NCBI GenBank assembly: GCA_038138145.1
Contig: JAYQDD010000003.1
Coordinates: 62,001 to 126,000, forward strand
Direction: 5' to 3'
Length of the DNA: 64,000 nucleotides
Origin: UBA3537 sp038138145
GTDB lineage: Bacteria; Bacteroidota; Bacteroidia; Flavobacteriales; Flavobacteriaceae
In this document: one piece after another, positions 37,657 to 45,339 of the stretch
Numbering within the stretch: position 1 is the stretch's first letter
Layout: each line of letters starts with the position of its first letter
Notes under the pieces: model-generated
What the model was told of the DNA's origin: nothing
The model's database searches: none
What the model saw: only the letters and a program-made list of their open reading frames with translations
Program-made: the position numbers and the translations under genes

Positions 37657-38034
37657 ATGGAAAAAACCAACCGATATTCAGATAAAGAGCTTGAGGAATT
37701 CAAAGCACTAATTCAAAAGAAAATTGAAAAGGCACAGCACGATTTGGAGCTGATTAAAAGTGCCTATATGAATGATTTAAACAACGGAACTGAAGATACT
37801 TCGCCAACATTCAAGGCCTTTGATGAAGGAAGTCAGGTGATGAGTAAAGAATCCAATGCACAATTGGCCATCCGCCAGGAGAAATTTATTCGGGATCTTA
37901 AAAATGCACTCATCAGAATTCAAAATAAAACCTATGGTGTTTGTAGAGTAACAGGGAAGTTGATCAATAAAAAACGATTGGAACTCGTTCCACACGCTAC
38001 GTTGAGCATTGAAGCGAAGAATATGCAACGTTAG
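37657..38034 (+). CDS. DksA/TraR-family protein with degenerate zinc finger
   Basis: 125 residues: an N-terminal coiled coil (about 8-85, with 'DEGSQVMSKESNAQLAIRQEKF' in the pattern of the DksA tip and arms) and a C-terminal finger 'YGVCRVTGKLI...ATLSIEAK'. Only Cys96 remains of the four zinc cysteines; the other positions are Thr, Ser and Ala. DksA-like proteins enter the RNA polymerase secondary channel and modulate rRNA and stress promoters with ppGpp. It sits between ileS and lspA, with gaps of 11 and 2 bases. Confidence 0.88.
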   Translation: MEKTNRYSDKELEEFKALIQKKIEKAQHDLELIKSAYMNDLNNGTEDTSPTFKAFDEGSQVMSKESNAQLAIRQEKFIRDLKNALIRIQNKTYGVCRVTGKLINKKRLELVPHATLSIEAKNMQR

Positions 38035-38036
38035 AG

Positions 38037-38684
38037 ATGTTGTCAAAAAAGCATGTCTTTATTGTTGTTGTCTCTGTTTTAATTTTTGACCAGTTCTCCA
38101 AAATATACATCAAAACACACTTTGTTTTGGGTCAAGAATGGGTAATTTTTGATTGGTTTAAAATCCTATTTGTAGAAAATGAAGGCATGGCTTGGGGGGC
38201 CAAACTCAGTGATTTTTCTTCTTTTATATCTGATAAAACCGCAAAACTCGCCCTTACATTATTTAGATTAATTGCTGTTGTAGGGATTGGGTATTGGTTA
38301 CATTCTACCATAAAAAAACAAACCTCCGCACGTTTGATTTACGCCATTGCACTTATATTTTCGGGGGCGTTGGGCAATATTATTGATTCTGTTTTTTATG
38401 GGGTAGTTTTTGATGACAGTTTAGGTCAAAAAGCGACATTATTTGCCAAAAATAGTTATGGAACTTTTTTTCATGGTAAGGTGGTAGATATGTTGCATTT
38501 CCCAATATTCAAAGGATATTTTCCAGAGTGGATTCCTATTTTTGGTGGTGATTACTTCACATTTTTCAATCCTGTTTTTAATGTTGCAGATATCGCCATA
38601 AGCACTGGCGTTGGGCTCCTTTTGTTGTACAACAACAAGGCCTTTGGGTCAAAACAAAAAACTACTCAAAGTGATAAATCTTAG
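38037..38684 (+). CDS. lspA: Lipoprotein signal peptidase II
   Basis: 215-residue inner-membrane aspartyl protease that removes signal peptides from prolipoproteins. Four transmembrane helices. The two catalytic aspartates are in 'GALGNIIDSVFYG' and 'FNVADIAISTGVG'. It is longer than E. coli LspA (164) because of a ~40-residue insert between the two motifs, containing 'KVVDMLHFPIFKGYFPEW'; inserts of this kind occur in Bacteroidota. The 3' end overlaps the convergent cyclo-ligase gene by 23 bases. Its substrates here include ActE and the M23 and DUF5689 lipoproteins. Confidence 0.95.
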   Translation: MLSKKHVFIVVVSVLIFDQFSKIYIKTHFVLGQEWVIFDWFKILFVENEGMAWGAKLSDFSSFISDKTAKLALTLFRLIAVVGIGYWLHSTIKKQTSARLIYAIALIFSGALGNIIDSVFYGVVFDDSLGQKATLFAKNSYGTFFHGKVVDMLHFPIFKGYFPEWIPIFGGDYFTFFNPVFNVADIAISTGVGLLLLYNNKAFGSKQKTTQSDKS

Positions 38685-39225
38685 TTGGTGTGATGCAATA
38701 ATCAAGTGGGATATCATACTTAGTATTATCCTCAATTTCATCGACAGCATCAAAAAATGAAAGCCCTATTTTTATGGCATTTGGGCAAGATTTCAGAAAT
38801 AAATCATAAAATCCTTTTCCATAGCCCACTCGATGTCCTTTTTTATCAAATGCCAACAAAGGAACAAAAACAACTTGAATCTGTGAATCCTTAATTTGAA
38901 CCCCATTTTGTGGCTCAGGAATACTCCAAATATTGGGTTTAATGACTGTATTGTCCGTCAACAAATAATGCGTCATTTCACAGGTAGAAATATCACTTTT
39001 AGGTACCACAACGTGTTTATCTTTTCCGAACAAAATACTCATAAGTGGTTCAGTTTCAATTTCTTTTAAGTGTTTGATGGTCAAAAAAAGATGATAGAAT
39101 GAGGCCTCCCAAATAGGAAGTTTCAAGGTCTGATTAGCAATTTCCAAACTCAAAGAATCAATCGTAGATTGGTCTAACGCTTTTCGCTTTTGTCTGTAGG
39201 TAGATCTTAGGTCTTTTTTGTTCAT
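38662..39225 (-). CDS. 5-formyltetrahydrofolate cyclo-ligase
   Basis: 187-residue enzyme converting 5-formyl-THF to 5,10-methenyl-THF with ATP. The N-terminus 'MNKKDLRSTYRQKRKAL' and the nucleotide/folate signature 'FDKKGHRVGYGKGFYD' identify the family. It is the last gene of a three-gene minus-strand operon. Its ATG overlaps the stop of the upstream deacylase (ATGA), so the two are translationally coupled. Its 3' end overlaps lspA by 23 bases. Confidence 0.94.
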   Translation of the reverse strand: MNKKDLRSTYRQKRKALDQSTIDSLSLEIANQTLKLPIWEASFYHLFLTIKHLKEIETEPLMSILFGKDKHVVVPKSDISTCEMTHYLLTDNTVIKPNIWSIPEPQNGVQIKDSQIQVVFVPLLAFDKKGHRVGYGKGFYDLFLKSCPNAIKIGLSFFDAVDEIEDNTKYDIPLDYCITPTKIYHFE

Positions 39226-40193
39226 AAACTAAATTTTGTTGAATACCGAAACAAAGCATCCCCTTTATAGACAATAGGGTCTTGGTTGATATTGATGACA
39301 TAGCCATCACAATCTGCTTTTATGGATTGGTTAAATTTACCATAAGCATCAGTTATATACCCCAAAACAGTGCCTTTTTCTACTTTTGAATTGAGTTTTA
39401 TTGTCGCGCGAAACATTCCAGAAGCTTTGGCCCTAATCCATTTACTGTCTTCAATAAAAATAATCTCTTTTTTGGGTTTAGAAGCTTTAAATTTTGACCC
39501 CAACATTCCAAGGTGATTCAAGATGCGTTTGGCTCCATTTACTCCTGTATTGGTAACTTGTGTATCTATGTGGTATGATTTACCCCCTTCAAAAAGGAGA
39601 ATAGGAATCTCAAGTTTGTCGCAAGCACTTCGGAATGATTTTGGGATTTTTTTAGAATAAACCACAAAAGGAGCACCATACGCTTTGGCCCATTTTTTGA
39701 GTTTCGGAGTGCCGGTTACAATCCTAATTTGTGGCGCATTGAATCGTCCTGCACCACCCGTGTGGTGATCCACAATAAAATCAACTTGGGGTACAATTTC
39801 ATTCATGAGTTTATAGGCCACTTGACTGGCGAGTGAACCGGTTTTTGACCCTGGGAAAACACGGTTTAAATCGCGTCCATCGGGGAGTTCACGGGTTTTG
39901 TTTAAAAATCCAAAAATATTTAAAACAGGAATACAAATAATAGTTCCTTTTTTGGGTTTATTGATCCCTTTTGCAATAATTTGACGAAGAATTTCTACGC
40001 CATTGACTTCATCGCCATGAATCCCCCCCGTGAATAAAACAACAGGCCCTGGTTTTTTGGAACGATTAATAATGACAGGGACATCTACTCTTGTGCGTGT
40101 GTGTAGCTTTGCCACATGAAAATTGATTTCTCTGGATTCACCAGCAGCAATATCTTCGCCTAAAATATGCAATACAGAATTGTGTTGATTCAT
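39222..40193 (-). CDS. M14-type deacylase (succinylglutamate desuccinylase/aspartoacylase family)
   Basis: 323-residue zinc hydrolase of the AstE/AspA group. Zinc ligands His59 and Glu62 are in 'GGIHGDEVNG', with His143 in 'FIVDHHTGG'. The substrate-binding 'DGRDLNRVFPG' is present. A C-terminal beta-rich domain (about residues 240-323, 'ASGMFRATIKLNSKVEKGT') is biotinyl/lipoyl-like, as in other AstE-like proteins. Its start overlaps the rimK stop by one base. Given the neighbour, it may remove amino acids that RimK adds, but the true substrate is unknown; the arginine succinyltransferase pathway is not present here. Confidence 0.86.
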   Translation of the reverse strand: MNQHNSVLHILGEDIAAGESREINFHVAKLHTRTRVDVPVIINRSKKPGPVVLFTGGIHGDEVNGVEILRQIIAKGINKPKKGTIICIPVLNIFGFLNKTRELPDGRDLNRVFPGSKTGSLASQVAYKLMNEIVPQVDFIVDHHTGGAGRFNAPQIRIVTGTPKLKKWAKAYGAPFVVYSKKIPKSFRSACDKLEIPILLFEGGKSYHIDTQVTNTGVNGAKRILNHLGMLGSKFKASKPKKEIIFIEDSKWIRAKASGMFRATIKLNSKVEKGTVLGYITDAYGKFNQSIKADCDGYVININQDPIVYKGDALFRYSTKFSL

Positions 40194-41068
40194 TAGCGTC
40201 TATTTCGTTCAATAAATGTAATGATGGCTTTTGCAATATTTTTTTTTGATGCACCTTCAATGCCCTCCAAACCAGGTGTAGAATTGATTTCCATAATCAG
40301 GGGTCCTCGATTGGATTGTAAAAGGTCTACACCACAAATGGGCAGTTTGAGTTGTCGTGCCGATTTGATGGCAATTTTGAGTTCGGGTTCAGACATTCTG
40401 TAGTATTCAAAAGTTCCACCACGGTGCAAATTAGAACGAAATTCTCCAGGTTTTCCAATTCTTTTCATAGCTCCAATGACTTGTCCATCTACAATAAATG
40501 CACGGACATCTATGCCCTTGGCTTCAGCTATATATTCTTGAACCAAAGCTCTAGCTTGCAAGCCGTTGAAGGCCTCCAATACAGACTCGGCAGCATTTTT
40601 ACTTTCAGCCAAAACAACCCCAAGCCCTTGAGTTCCTTCTAATAATTTTATGACGACTGGCGTTCCTCCAACATGCTCAATGACTTCTTCAACATCCTTT
40701 GAATAGTTGGTAAATACTGTTTTTGGCATATCTATTCCCCCTTTGGAGAGCCGCTGAAAACTTCTGAGTTTGTCTCTGGAGCGAATAATAGCATCTGAGG
40801 AGACGGTAGAAAAAACATTCATCATTTCGAATTGGCGGACCACAGCACAACCATAAAAAGTAACCGATGCTCCAATTCTCGGAATTATTGCATCTACATA
40901 ATCCAAATATTTGTCCTTGTAATAAATTGTGGGCTTTTCCTTTTCAATAATTAAATCACAATTTAGGGGATCGATAACTTCTACGTCGTGCCCTCTATTT
41001 TCGGCTTCTTCCACAAGACGACGGGTAGAATATAAATTTTTATTTCTTGATAAAATGACAATATTCAT
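40193..41068 (-). CDS. rimK: RimK-family ATP-grasp ligase
   Basis: 291-residue ATP-grasp enzyme. 'TPVVIKLLEGTQGLGVVLAES' gives the ATP-binding lysine and the glycine-rich lid loop. 'GVDLLQSNRGPLIMEINSTPGLEGIE' supplies the Mg-binding Glu and Asn. RimK of E. coli adds glutamates to the C-terminus of ribosomal protein S6; relatives make other peptide bonds. Length matches RimK (300). It is first of a coupled minus-strand operon with the M14 deacylase and cyclo-ligase, and divergent from uvrC across 87 bases. Target protein cannot be told from sequence. Confidence 0.92.
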   Translation of the reverse strand: MNIVILSRNKNLYSTRRLVEEAENRGHDVEVIDPLNCDLIIEKEKPTIYYKDKYLDYVDAIIPRIGASVTFYGCAVVRQFEMMNVFSTVSSDAIIRSRDKLRSFQRLSKGGIDMPKTVFTNYSKDVEEVIEHVGGTPVVIKLLEGTQGLGVVLAESKNAAESVLEAFNGLQARALVQEYIAEAKGIDVRAFIVDGQVIGAMKRIGKPGEFRSNLHRGGTFEYYRMSEPELKIAIKSARQLKLPICGVDLLQSNRGPLIMEINSTPGLEGIEGASKKNIAKAIITFIERNRR

Positions 41069-41142
41069 GGTATAAATATCATTAATTTTTAGGCAAGATA
41101 CTAAAAATGTCTAATCGATTTTTACTATTTTAAGAATTAGTA

Positions 41143-41150
41143 TACCTTTG
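41143..41150 (+). promoter_or_regulatory. -7 element (TAnnTTTG) for uvrC
   Basis: TACCTTTG, an exact match, ends 5 bases before the uvrC ATG, again implying little or no leader. Confidence 0.55.
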
Positions 41151-41155
41151 GAATA

Positions 41156-42958
41156 ATGACATCTTCAAGCATCGAAATACAAGTACAAACACTACCGGAT
41201 ACGCCTGGAGTATATCAATTTTTTGATGCCAAAGACACCATAATTTATATTGGTAAAGCTAAAAATCTCAAAAAGCGTGTACGTTCTTATTTTAATAAAC
41301 ATCACGACTATGGGAAGACCAATGTATTGGTAAAAAAAATCCGAAACATTAAACATATTGTTGTGGATTCTGAAACAGATGCACTGTTGTTGGAAAATAA
41401 TTTGATCAAAAAATATCAACCACGTTACAATGTACTTTTGAAAGATGATAAATCTTATCCTTGGATTTGCATTAAAAACGAACGTTTCCCAAGAGTGTTT
41501 TCAACGCGGCGCGTGATAAAGGATGGCTCTGAATATTTTGGGCCATATACAAGCATCAAAACAGTATATACACTTTTGGATTTGATTAAAGGTCTTTTCC
41601 CACTAAGAACATGCGCTTATGATTTGGCAGAAGAAAAAATCATGAACCAAAAGTATAAAGTTTGCTTAGAATTTCATTTAGGGAATTGCAAAGGTGCATG
41701 TGAAGCCAAAGAAAAGGAGTCCAACTATTTAAAAAATATTGCCTCTGTAAGAGAAATCTTGAAGGGAAATTTTAAAAATTCACTCACGGTTTTTAAAACG
41801 CAAATGAAGGCGTTGGCGACCAATTTACAATTTGAAGATGCTCAAATTTTAAAAGAAAAAATAGCTATTTTGGAGAATTATCAAGCGAAGTCTACGATTG
41901 TAAATCCAAAAATTAGCGATGTTGAGGTGTATAGTATTATTAGTGATGAGACTTATGCTTATGTCAATTTTTTACAAGTTTCTCACGGCTCTATTATTCG
42001 TGCTCATACCTTGGAATTGAAAAAAAAACTGAACGAATCAGACGCAGCCTTACTGGCCTTGGCCATTACAGAGCTTCGTCAACGCTTTCAACTACAATCC
42101 AAAGAAATATATGTGCCTTTTAGTGTTGAATTGGGGTCAAATTTAAAAATAACCATGCCAAAACTTGGAGACAAAAAACACCTTTTGGATTTGTCTTTAC
42201 GCAATGCAAAATACCATCGTTTAGAGCAACTAAAACAAGTTAAAATCACCGATCCAGACCGACATGTCAAGCGTATTATGGCACAAATGAAATCTGACCT
42301 TCGGCTCACGGAGGAACCAACACACATTGAATGTTTTGATAATTCAAATATTCAGGGTACTCATCCGGTGGCGGCTTGTGTGGTATTTAAAAATGGAAAA
42401 CCCAGCAAAAAGGACTATCGCCATTTCAATATAAAAACAGTTGAAGGCCCAGATGATTTTGCCTCAATGACAGAGGTAGTATATCGAAGATATAAAAGGC
42501 TTTTGGACGAAAATCTGTCACTTCCGCAGCTCGTTATTATAGATGGCGGTAAAGGGCAGTTGTCTGCCGCTTTAAAAAGTTTAGACCGTTTAGGGCTAAG
42601 GGGCAAAATAGCAATTATTGGAATCGCTAAAAGATTGGAAGAATTATTTTATCCAAATGACCCAATTCCCTTATATTTAGACAAGAAAAGTGAGACTTTG
42701 AAAATCATTCAACAATTAAGAAACGAAGCCCATCGCTTTGGGATAGAACACCACCGTAATAGACGCAGTAAGTCTGCATTGCACTCGGAATTGGAATCTA
42801 TCTCCGGCATTGGAGATAAAACACGTGTTCAATTGTTGAAAGCATTCAAATCCGCACAAAGAATTTCTTTTGCCAAATTGGATGAATTGGAACAAATTGT
42901 TGGAACGTCCAAAGCACATAAAATTTATAACTTTTACAACAAAAAAAATGAAGATTAA
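41156..42958 (+). CDS. uvrC: Excinuclease ABC subunit C
   Basis: 600-residue nuclease making both incisions in nucleotide excision repair. Domains in order: GIY-YIG ('PGVYQFFDAKDTIIYIGKAKNLKKRV', ~15-95), a Cys-rich region ('CAYDLAEEKI...CLEFHLGNCKGAC') that may bind a cluster, UVR motif (~195-230), RNase H-like domain ('HIECFDNSNIQGTHPVAACVVF', with Asp in 'VIIDGGKGQL'), and C-terminal helix-hairpin-helix pair ('LESISGIGDKTRVQLLKAF'). The last 11 bases overlap the patatin gene. Confidence 0.96.
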   Translation: MTSSSIEIQVQTLPDTPGVYQFFDAKDTIIYIGKAKNLKKRVRSYFNKHHDYGKTNVLVKKIRNIKHIVVDSETDALLLENNLIKKYQPRYNVLLKDDKSYPWICIKNERFPRVFSTRRVIKDGSEYFGPYTSIKTVYTLLDLIKGLFPLRTCAYDLAEEKIMNQKYKVCLEFHLGNCKGACEAKEKESNYLKNIASVREILKGNFKNSLTVFKTQMKALATNLQFEDAQILKEKIAILENYQAKSTIVNPKISDVEVYSIISDETYAYVNFLQVSHGSIIRAHTLELKKKLNESDAALLALAITELRQRFQLQSKEIYVPFSVELGSNLKITMPKLGDKKHLLDLSLRNAKYHRLEQLKQVKITDPDRHVKRIMAQMKSDLRLTEEPTHIECFDNSNIQGTHPVAACVVFKNGKPSKKDYRHFNIKTVEGPDDFASMTEVVYRRYKRLLDENLSLPQLVIIDGGKGQLSAALKSLDRLGLRGKIAIIGIAKRLEELFYPNDPIPLYLDKKSETLKIIQQLRNEAHRFGIEHHRNRRSKSALHSELESISGIGDKTRVQLLKAFKSAQRISFAKLDELEQIVGTSKAHKIYNFYNKKNED

Positions 42959-45173
42959 CCCCAAATTTTATTTTCTCCTGTTTTGCTGTTTTATTGGCTT
43001 TACTCAAAATCCTATCAAAGAAAATCCCAAAGTTGGATTGGTTTTGAGTGGTGGTGGAGCCAAAGGGCTGGCGCATATTGGCGTACTCAAAGTGATTGAC
43101 AGTCTTGGCGTTCGTATCGACTATATCGGCGGGACTAGTATGGGTGCTGCAGTTGGGGGTTTATATGCCTCGGGGTATTCTGCACAGCAATTAGACTCTA
43201 TTTTTAGAGAAATCGATTTTGATGTTTTGTTGGGAGACAAAGTGCCACGTGCTTCAAAAACGTTTCAAGAACGAAAAAATGCTGAGAAATATGCGGCCTC
43301 TTTACCGTTTAATAATTTTAAAATTCAATTACCATCATCTATATCTCGAGGGCAAAATGTATTTAATTTGTTTACCAAATTGACCATGAATGTTCGAGAG
43401 ATTTCGGACTTTAGCAAACTTCCAATTCCCTTTTATTGTATGGCCACCAATTTGGAAACTGGTGCATCGGTACTTTTAGATCATGGAAATCTTGCCGAAG
43501 CAATTACAATAAGCAGTACGTTGCCAACACTTTTTCAGCCCATAGAATACAATGGGGTATTACTCATGGATGGCGGTATTGCGAACAATTACCCTGTAGA
43601 ACTTTTAAGTACTAAAGACTTGGACTACATTATAGGAGTCAATGTTCAAGAAGACCTTTTAACTAAAGAAGAAATCAAATCCGTATCTGAAATATTAACT
43701 CAAATTAGTAATTTCAGAACTGTTGATACCATGAAAGAAAAGATTCAACTAACGGACCTTTATATTGAACCTAATGTGGAGGGCTATTCCATTATTTCTT
43801 TTAATAAAGGATCAAAAATTATTGAAAGAGGTAAAGCATCTGTACAGCCATTTTTGGGTGAATTGACTGCCATTGCAAAACGCCAAAATTTTCAGAAACC
43901 AGCATTTAAACCACCTGTTTTGGATAGTCTGAAAATTAATAAAGTAAAAATCCTTGGCAATGAAAAATATACTAATGCTTATGTTTTGGGAAAATTACGT
44001 TTTAGACAAAATGAAATTTTGAGTTTTGAAGATTTTAAAAATGGTGTCAATAATCTATTAGCTACAAACAATTTTAAGAGTTTTCGATATGATTTTTCTA
44101 AGGCGGAAAATGAAGGATATGATTTTTTTGGAAGAATAAAAGAAACCACAAATACAAGTTTTTTAAAATTAGGAGTTCATTATGATCAAGTGCTCAAAAG
44201 CTCGGTTCTATTAAATTTTACTCAAAAGCAACTTTTACTCAAAAATGATGTCTTGTCTCTCGATTTTATTCTCGGGGACAATTCGCGCTTTAATTTTGAT
44301 TATTACATAGATAAAGGGTTTTATTGGAGTGTCGGGATAAATAGCAACTACACACGGTTTAGATATGATATCGATCCAATATTTTTTGATGGGACACTTC
44401 CAGAGACTGTAGGGAGTAGAATACCGACGACTTATGCGGATTTTACCACCAGTTTTTTTGTAGAAACACTTATCAAAAGAGATTTGTCCTTTAAAATAGG
44501 GGCTTCCTTTAAGCGCCTCAATATCTTTGTCTCAAGTCCATCTTTGGTTAATACATTTCAGAGACCAAAGTATGAAATAGTAAATGAAGATTTTTCTAAT
44601 CTCAATGCACAGTTCATGTACGACACCATTGACAACCTCTTTTTTCCATCAAGTGGCTTCTTGTTCAAGGGTGGCGCGGATTTGTACTTAACAGCATCAA
44701 ATATGGATGAGTTTAGTCAGTTTTCTGTTTTAAAAGCAAATATTGCAAAAGCATTTTCAGTAACAAACGACATCTCCTTCATGATTGGTACAGAAGGGGG
44801 CTTTATGATTGGTAATGCAGAAATTCCTATGCTTAATTTTGGTTTAGGAGGGTACACACACCAAAAGATCAACAACAATGGCACCTTCTTTGGGTATGAC
44901 TTTTTTAGTCTTTCGGGGAATAGTTTTGTAAAGGCCTATCTAAGTGCTGATTATGAGTTTTACAAGCGTCACCACATCAATATCTCGGGGAACTTTTCTA
45001 ATATTGGTAACGATATTTTTCTTAACAAAGAATGGCTTACATTACCCACGTATAGTGGCTATGCGGTTGGCTATGGTTTAGAAACTATTTTTGGCCCAAT
45101 TGAACTTAAATTTCATTGGTCTCCAGAGACGGACTATACGGGTGTGCTCGTGAATTTGGGCTACTGGTTCTGA
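42948..45173 (+). CDS. Patatin-like phospholipase fused to a POTRA/Omp85-type barrel
   Basis: 741-residue outer-membrane protein. Signal peptide (core FYFLLFCCFIGF). Patatin domain (~25-310) has the oxyanion loop GGGAKG, nucleophile GTSMG and catalytic DGG, so the Ser-Asp dyad is intact. Around residues 335-415 a single POTRA-like domain ('INKVKILGNEKYTNAYVL'), then a barrel of about 16 strands to the terminal 'VNLGYWF'. This is the PlpD-like (type Vd related) layout. ATG 42948 is used because it begins the signal peptide; upstream in-frame codons lie inside uvrC. A lipase held at or exported through the outer membrane is likely. Confidence 0.92.
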   Translation: MKINPKFYFLLFCCFIGFTQNPIKENPKVGLVLSGGGAKGLAHIGVLKVIDSLGVRIDYIGGTSMGAAVGGLYASGYSAQQLDSIFREIDFDVLLGDKVPRASKTFQERKNAEKYAASLPFNNFKIQLPSSISRGQNVFNLFTKLTMNVREISDFSKLPIPFYCMATNLETGASVLLDHGNLAEAITISSTLPTLFQPIEYNGVLLMDGGIANNYPVELLSTKDLDYIIGVNVQEDLLTKEEIKSVSEILTQISNFRTVDTMKEKIQLTDLYIEPNVEGYSIISFNKGSKIIERGKASVQPFLGELTAIAKRQNFQKPAFKPPVLDSLKINKVKILGNEKYTNAYVLGKLRFRQNEILSFEDFKNGVNNLLATNNFKSFRYDFSKAENEGYDFFGRIKETTNTSFLKLGVHYDQVLKSSVLLNFTQKQLLLKNDVLSLDFILGDNSRFNFDYYIDKGFYWSVGINSNYTRFRYDIDPIFFDGTLPETVGSRIPTTYADFTTSFFVETLIKRDLSFKIGASFKRLNIFVSSPSLVNTFQRPKYEIVNEDFSNLNAQFMYDTIDNLFFPSSGFLFKGGADLYLTASNMDEFSQFSVLKANIAKAFSVTNDISFMIGTEGGFMIGNAEIPMLNFGLGGYTHQKINNNGTFFGYDFFSLSGNSFVKAYLSADYEFYKRHHINISGNFSNIGNDIFLNKEWLTLPTYSGYAVGYGLETIFGPIELKFHWSPETDYTGVLVNLGYWF

Positions 45174-45192
45174 TGCATATTAATTTTTTTAC

Positions 45193-45200
45193 TAAATTTG
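45193..45200 (+). promoter_or_regulatory. -7 element (TAnnTTTG) upstream of hmgA
   Basis: TAAATTTG matches exactly. It lies 140 bases before hmgA, but only 3 bases before the ATG of a 21-codon ORF, as at ruvB, tatD and uvrC. Confidence 0.5.
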
Positions 45201-45203
45201 TAT

Positions 45204-45269
45204 ATGACCCTATTTTGGAAAGATCTTTTATTGTTACTTCACTTTCTTATCAAGAGAAATCCTGAGTAA
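45204..45269 (+). CDS. Possible 21-codon leader ORF upstream of hmgA
   Basis: ATG at 45204 opens a 21-codon frame ending TAA at 45267-45269. The product would be MTLFWKDLLLLLHFL followed by IKRNPE: one hydrophobic stretch with seven leucines, and aromatic residues Phe4, Trp5 and Phe14. It starts right behind an exact -7 element and is followed within 6 bases by a hairpin. A regulatory leader peptide or tiny membrane peptide is possible. ORFs this short arise often by chance, so confidence is low. Confidence 0.25.
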   Translation: MTLFWKDLLLLLHFLIKRNPE

Positions 45270-45274
45270 GCTTT

Positions 45275-45293
45275 TTCATGCGCCCTGCATGAA
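45275..45293 (+). other. Perfect hairpin in the hmgA leader
   Basis: TTCATGC / GCATGAA, seven perfect pairs with loop GCCCT, 47 bases before hmgA. The following sequence (CAATTCTCCTTTTT) holds a T-run only after 10 bases, so it is not a standard terminator. It could be an attenuator element or an operator. Confidence 0.4.
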
Positions 45294-45339
45294 CAATTCT
45301 CCTTTTTAGCTTATTTCATTAACATAAAAACTTTTTATT

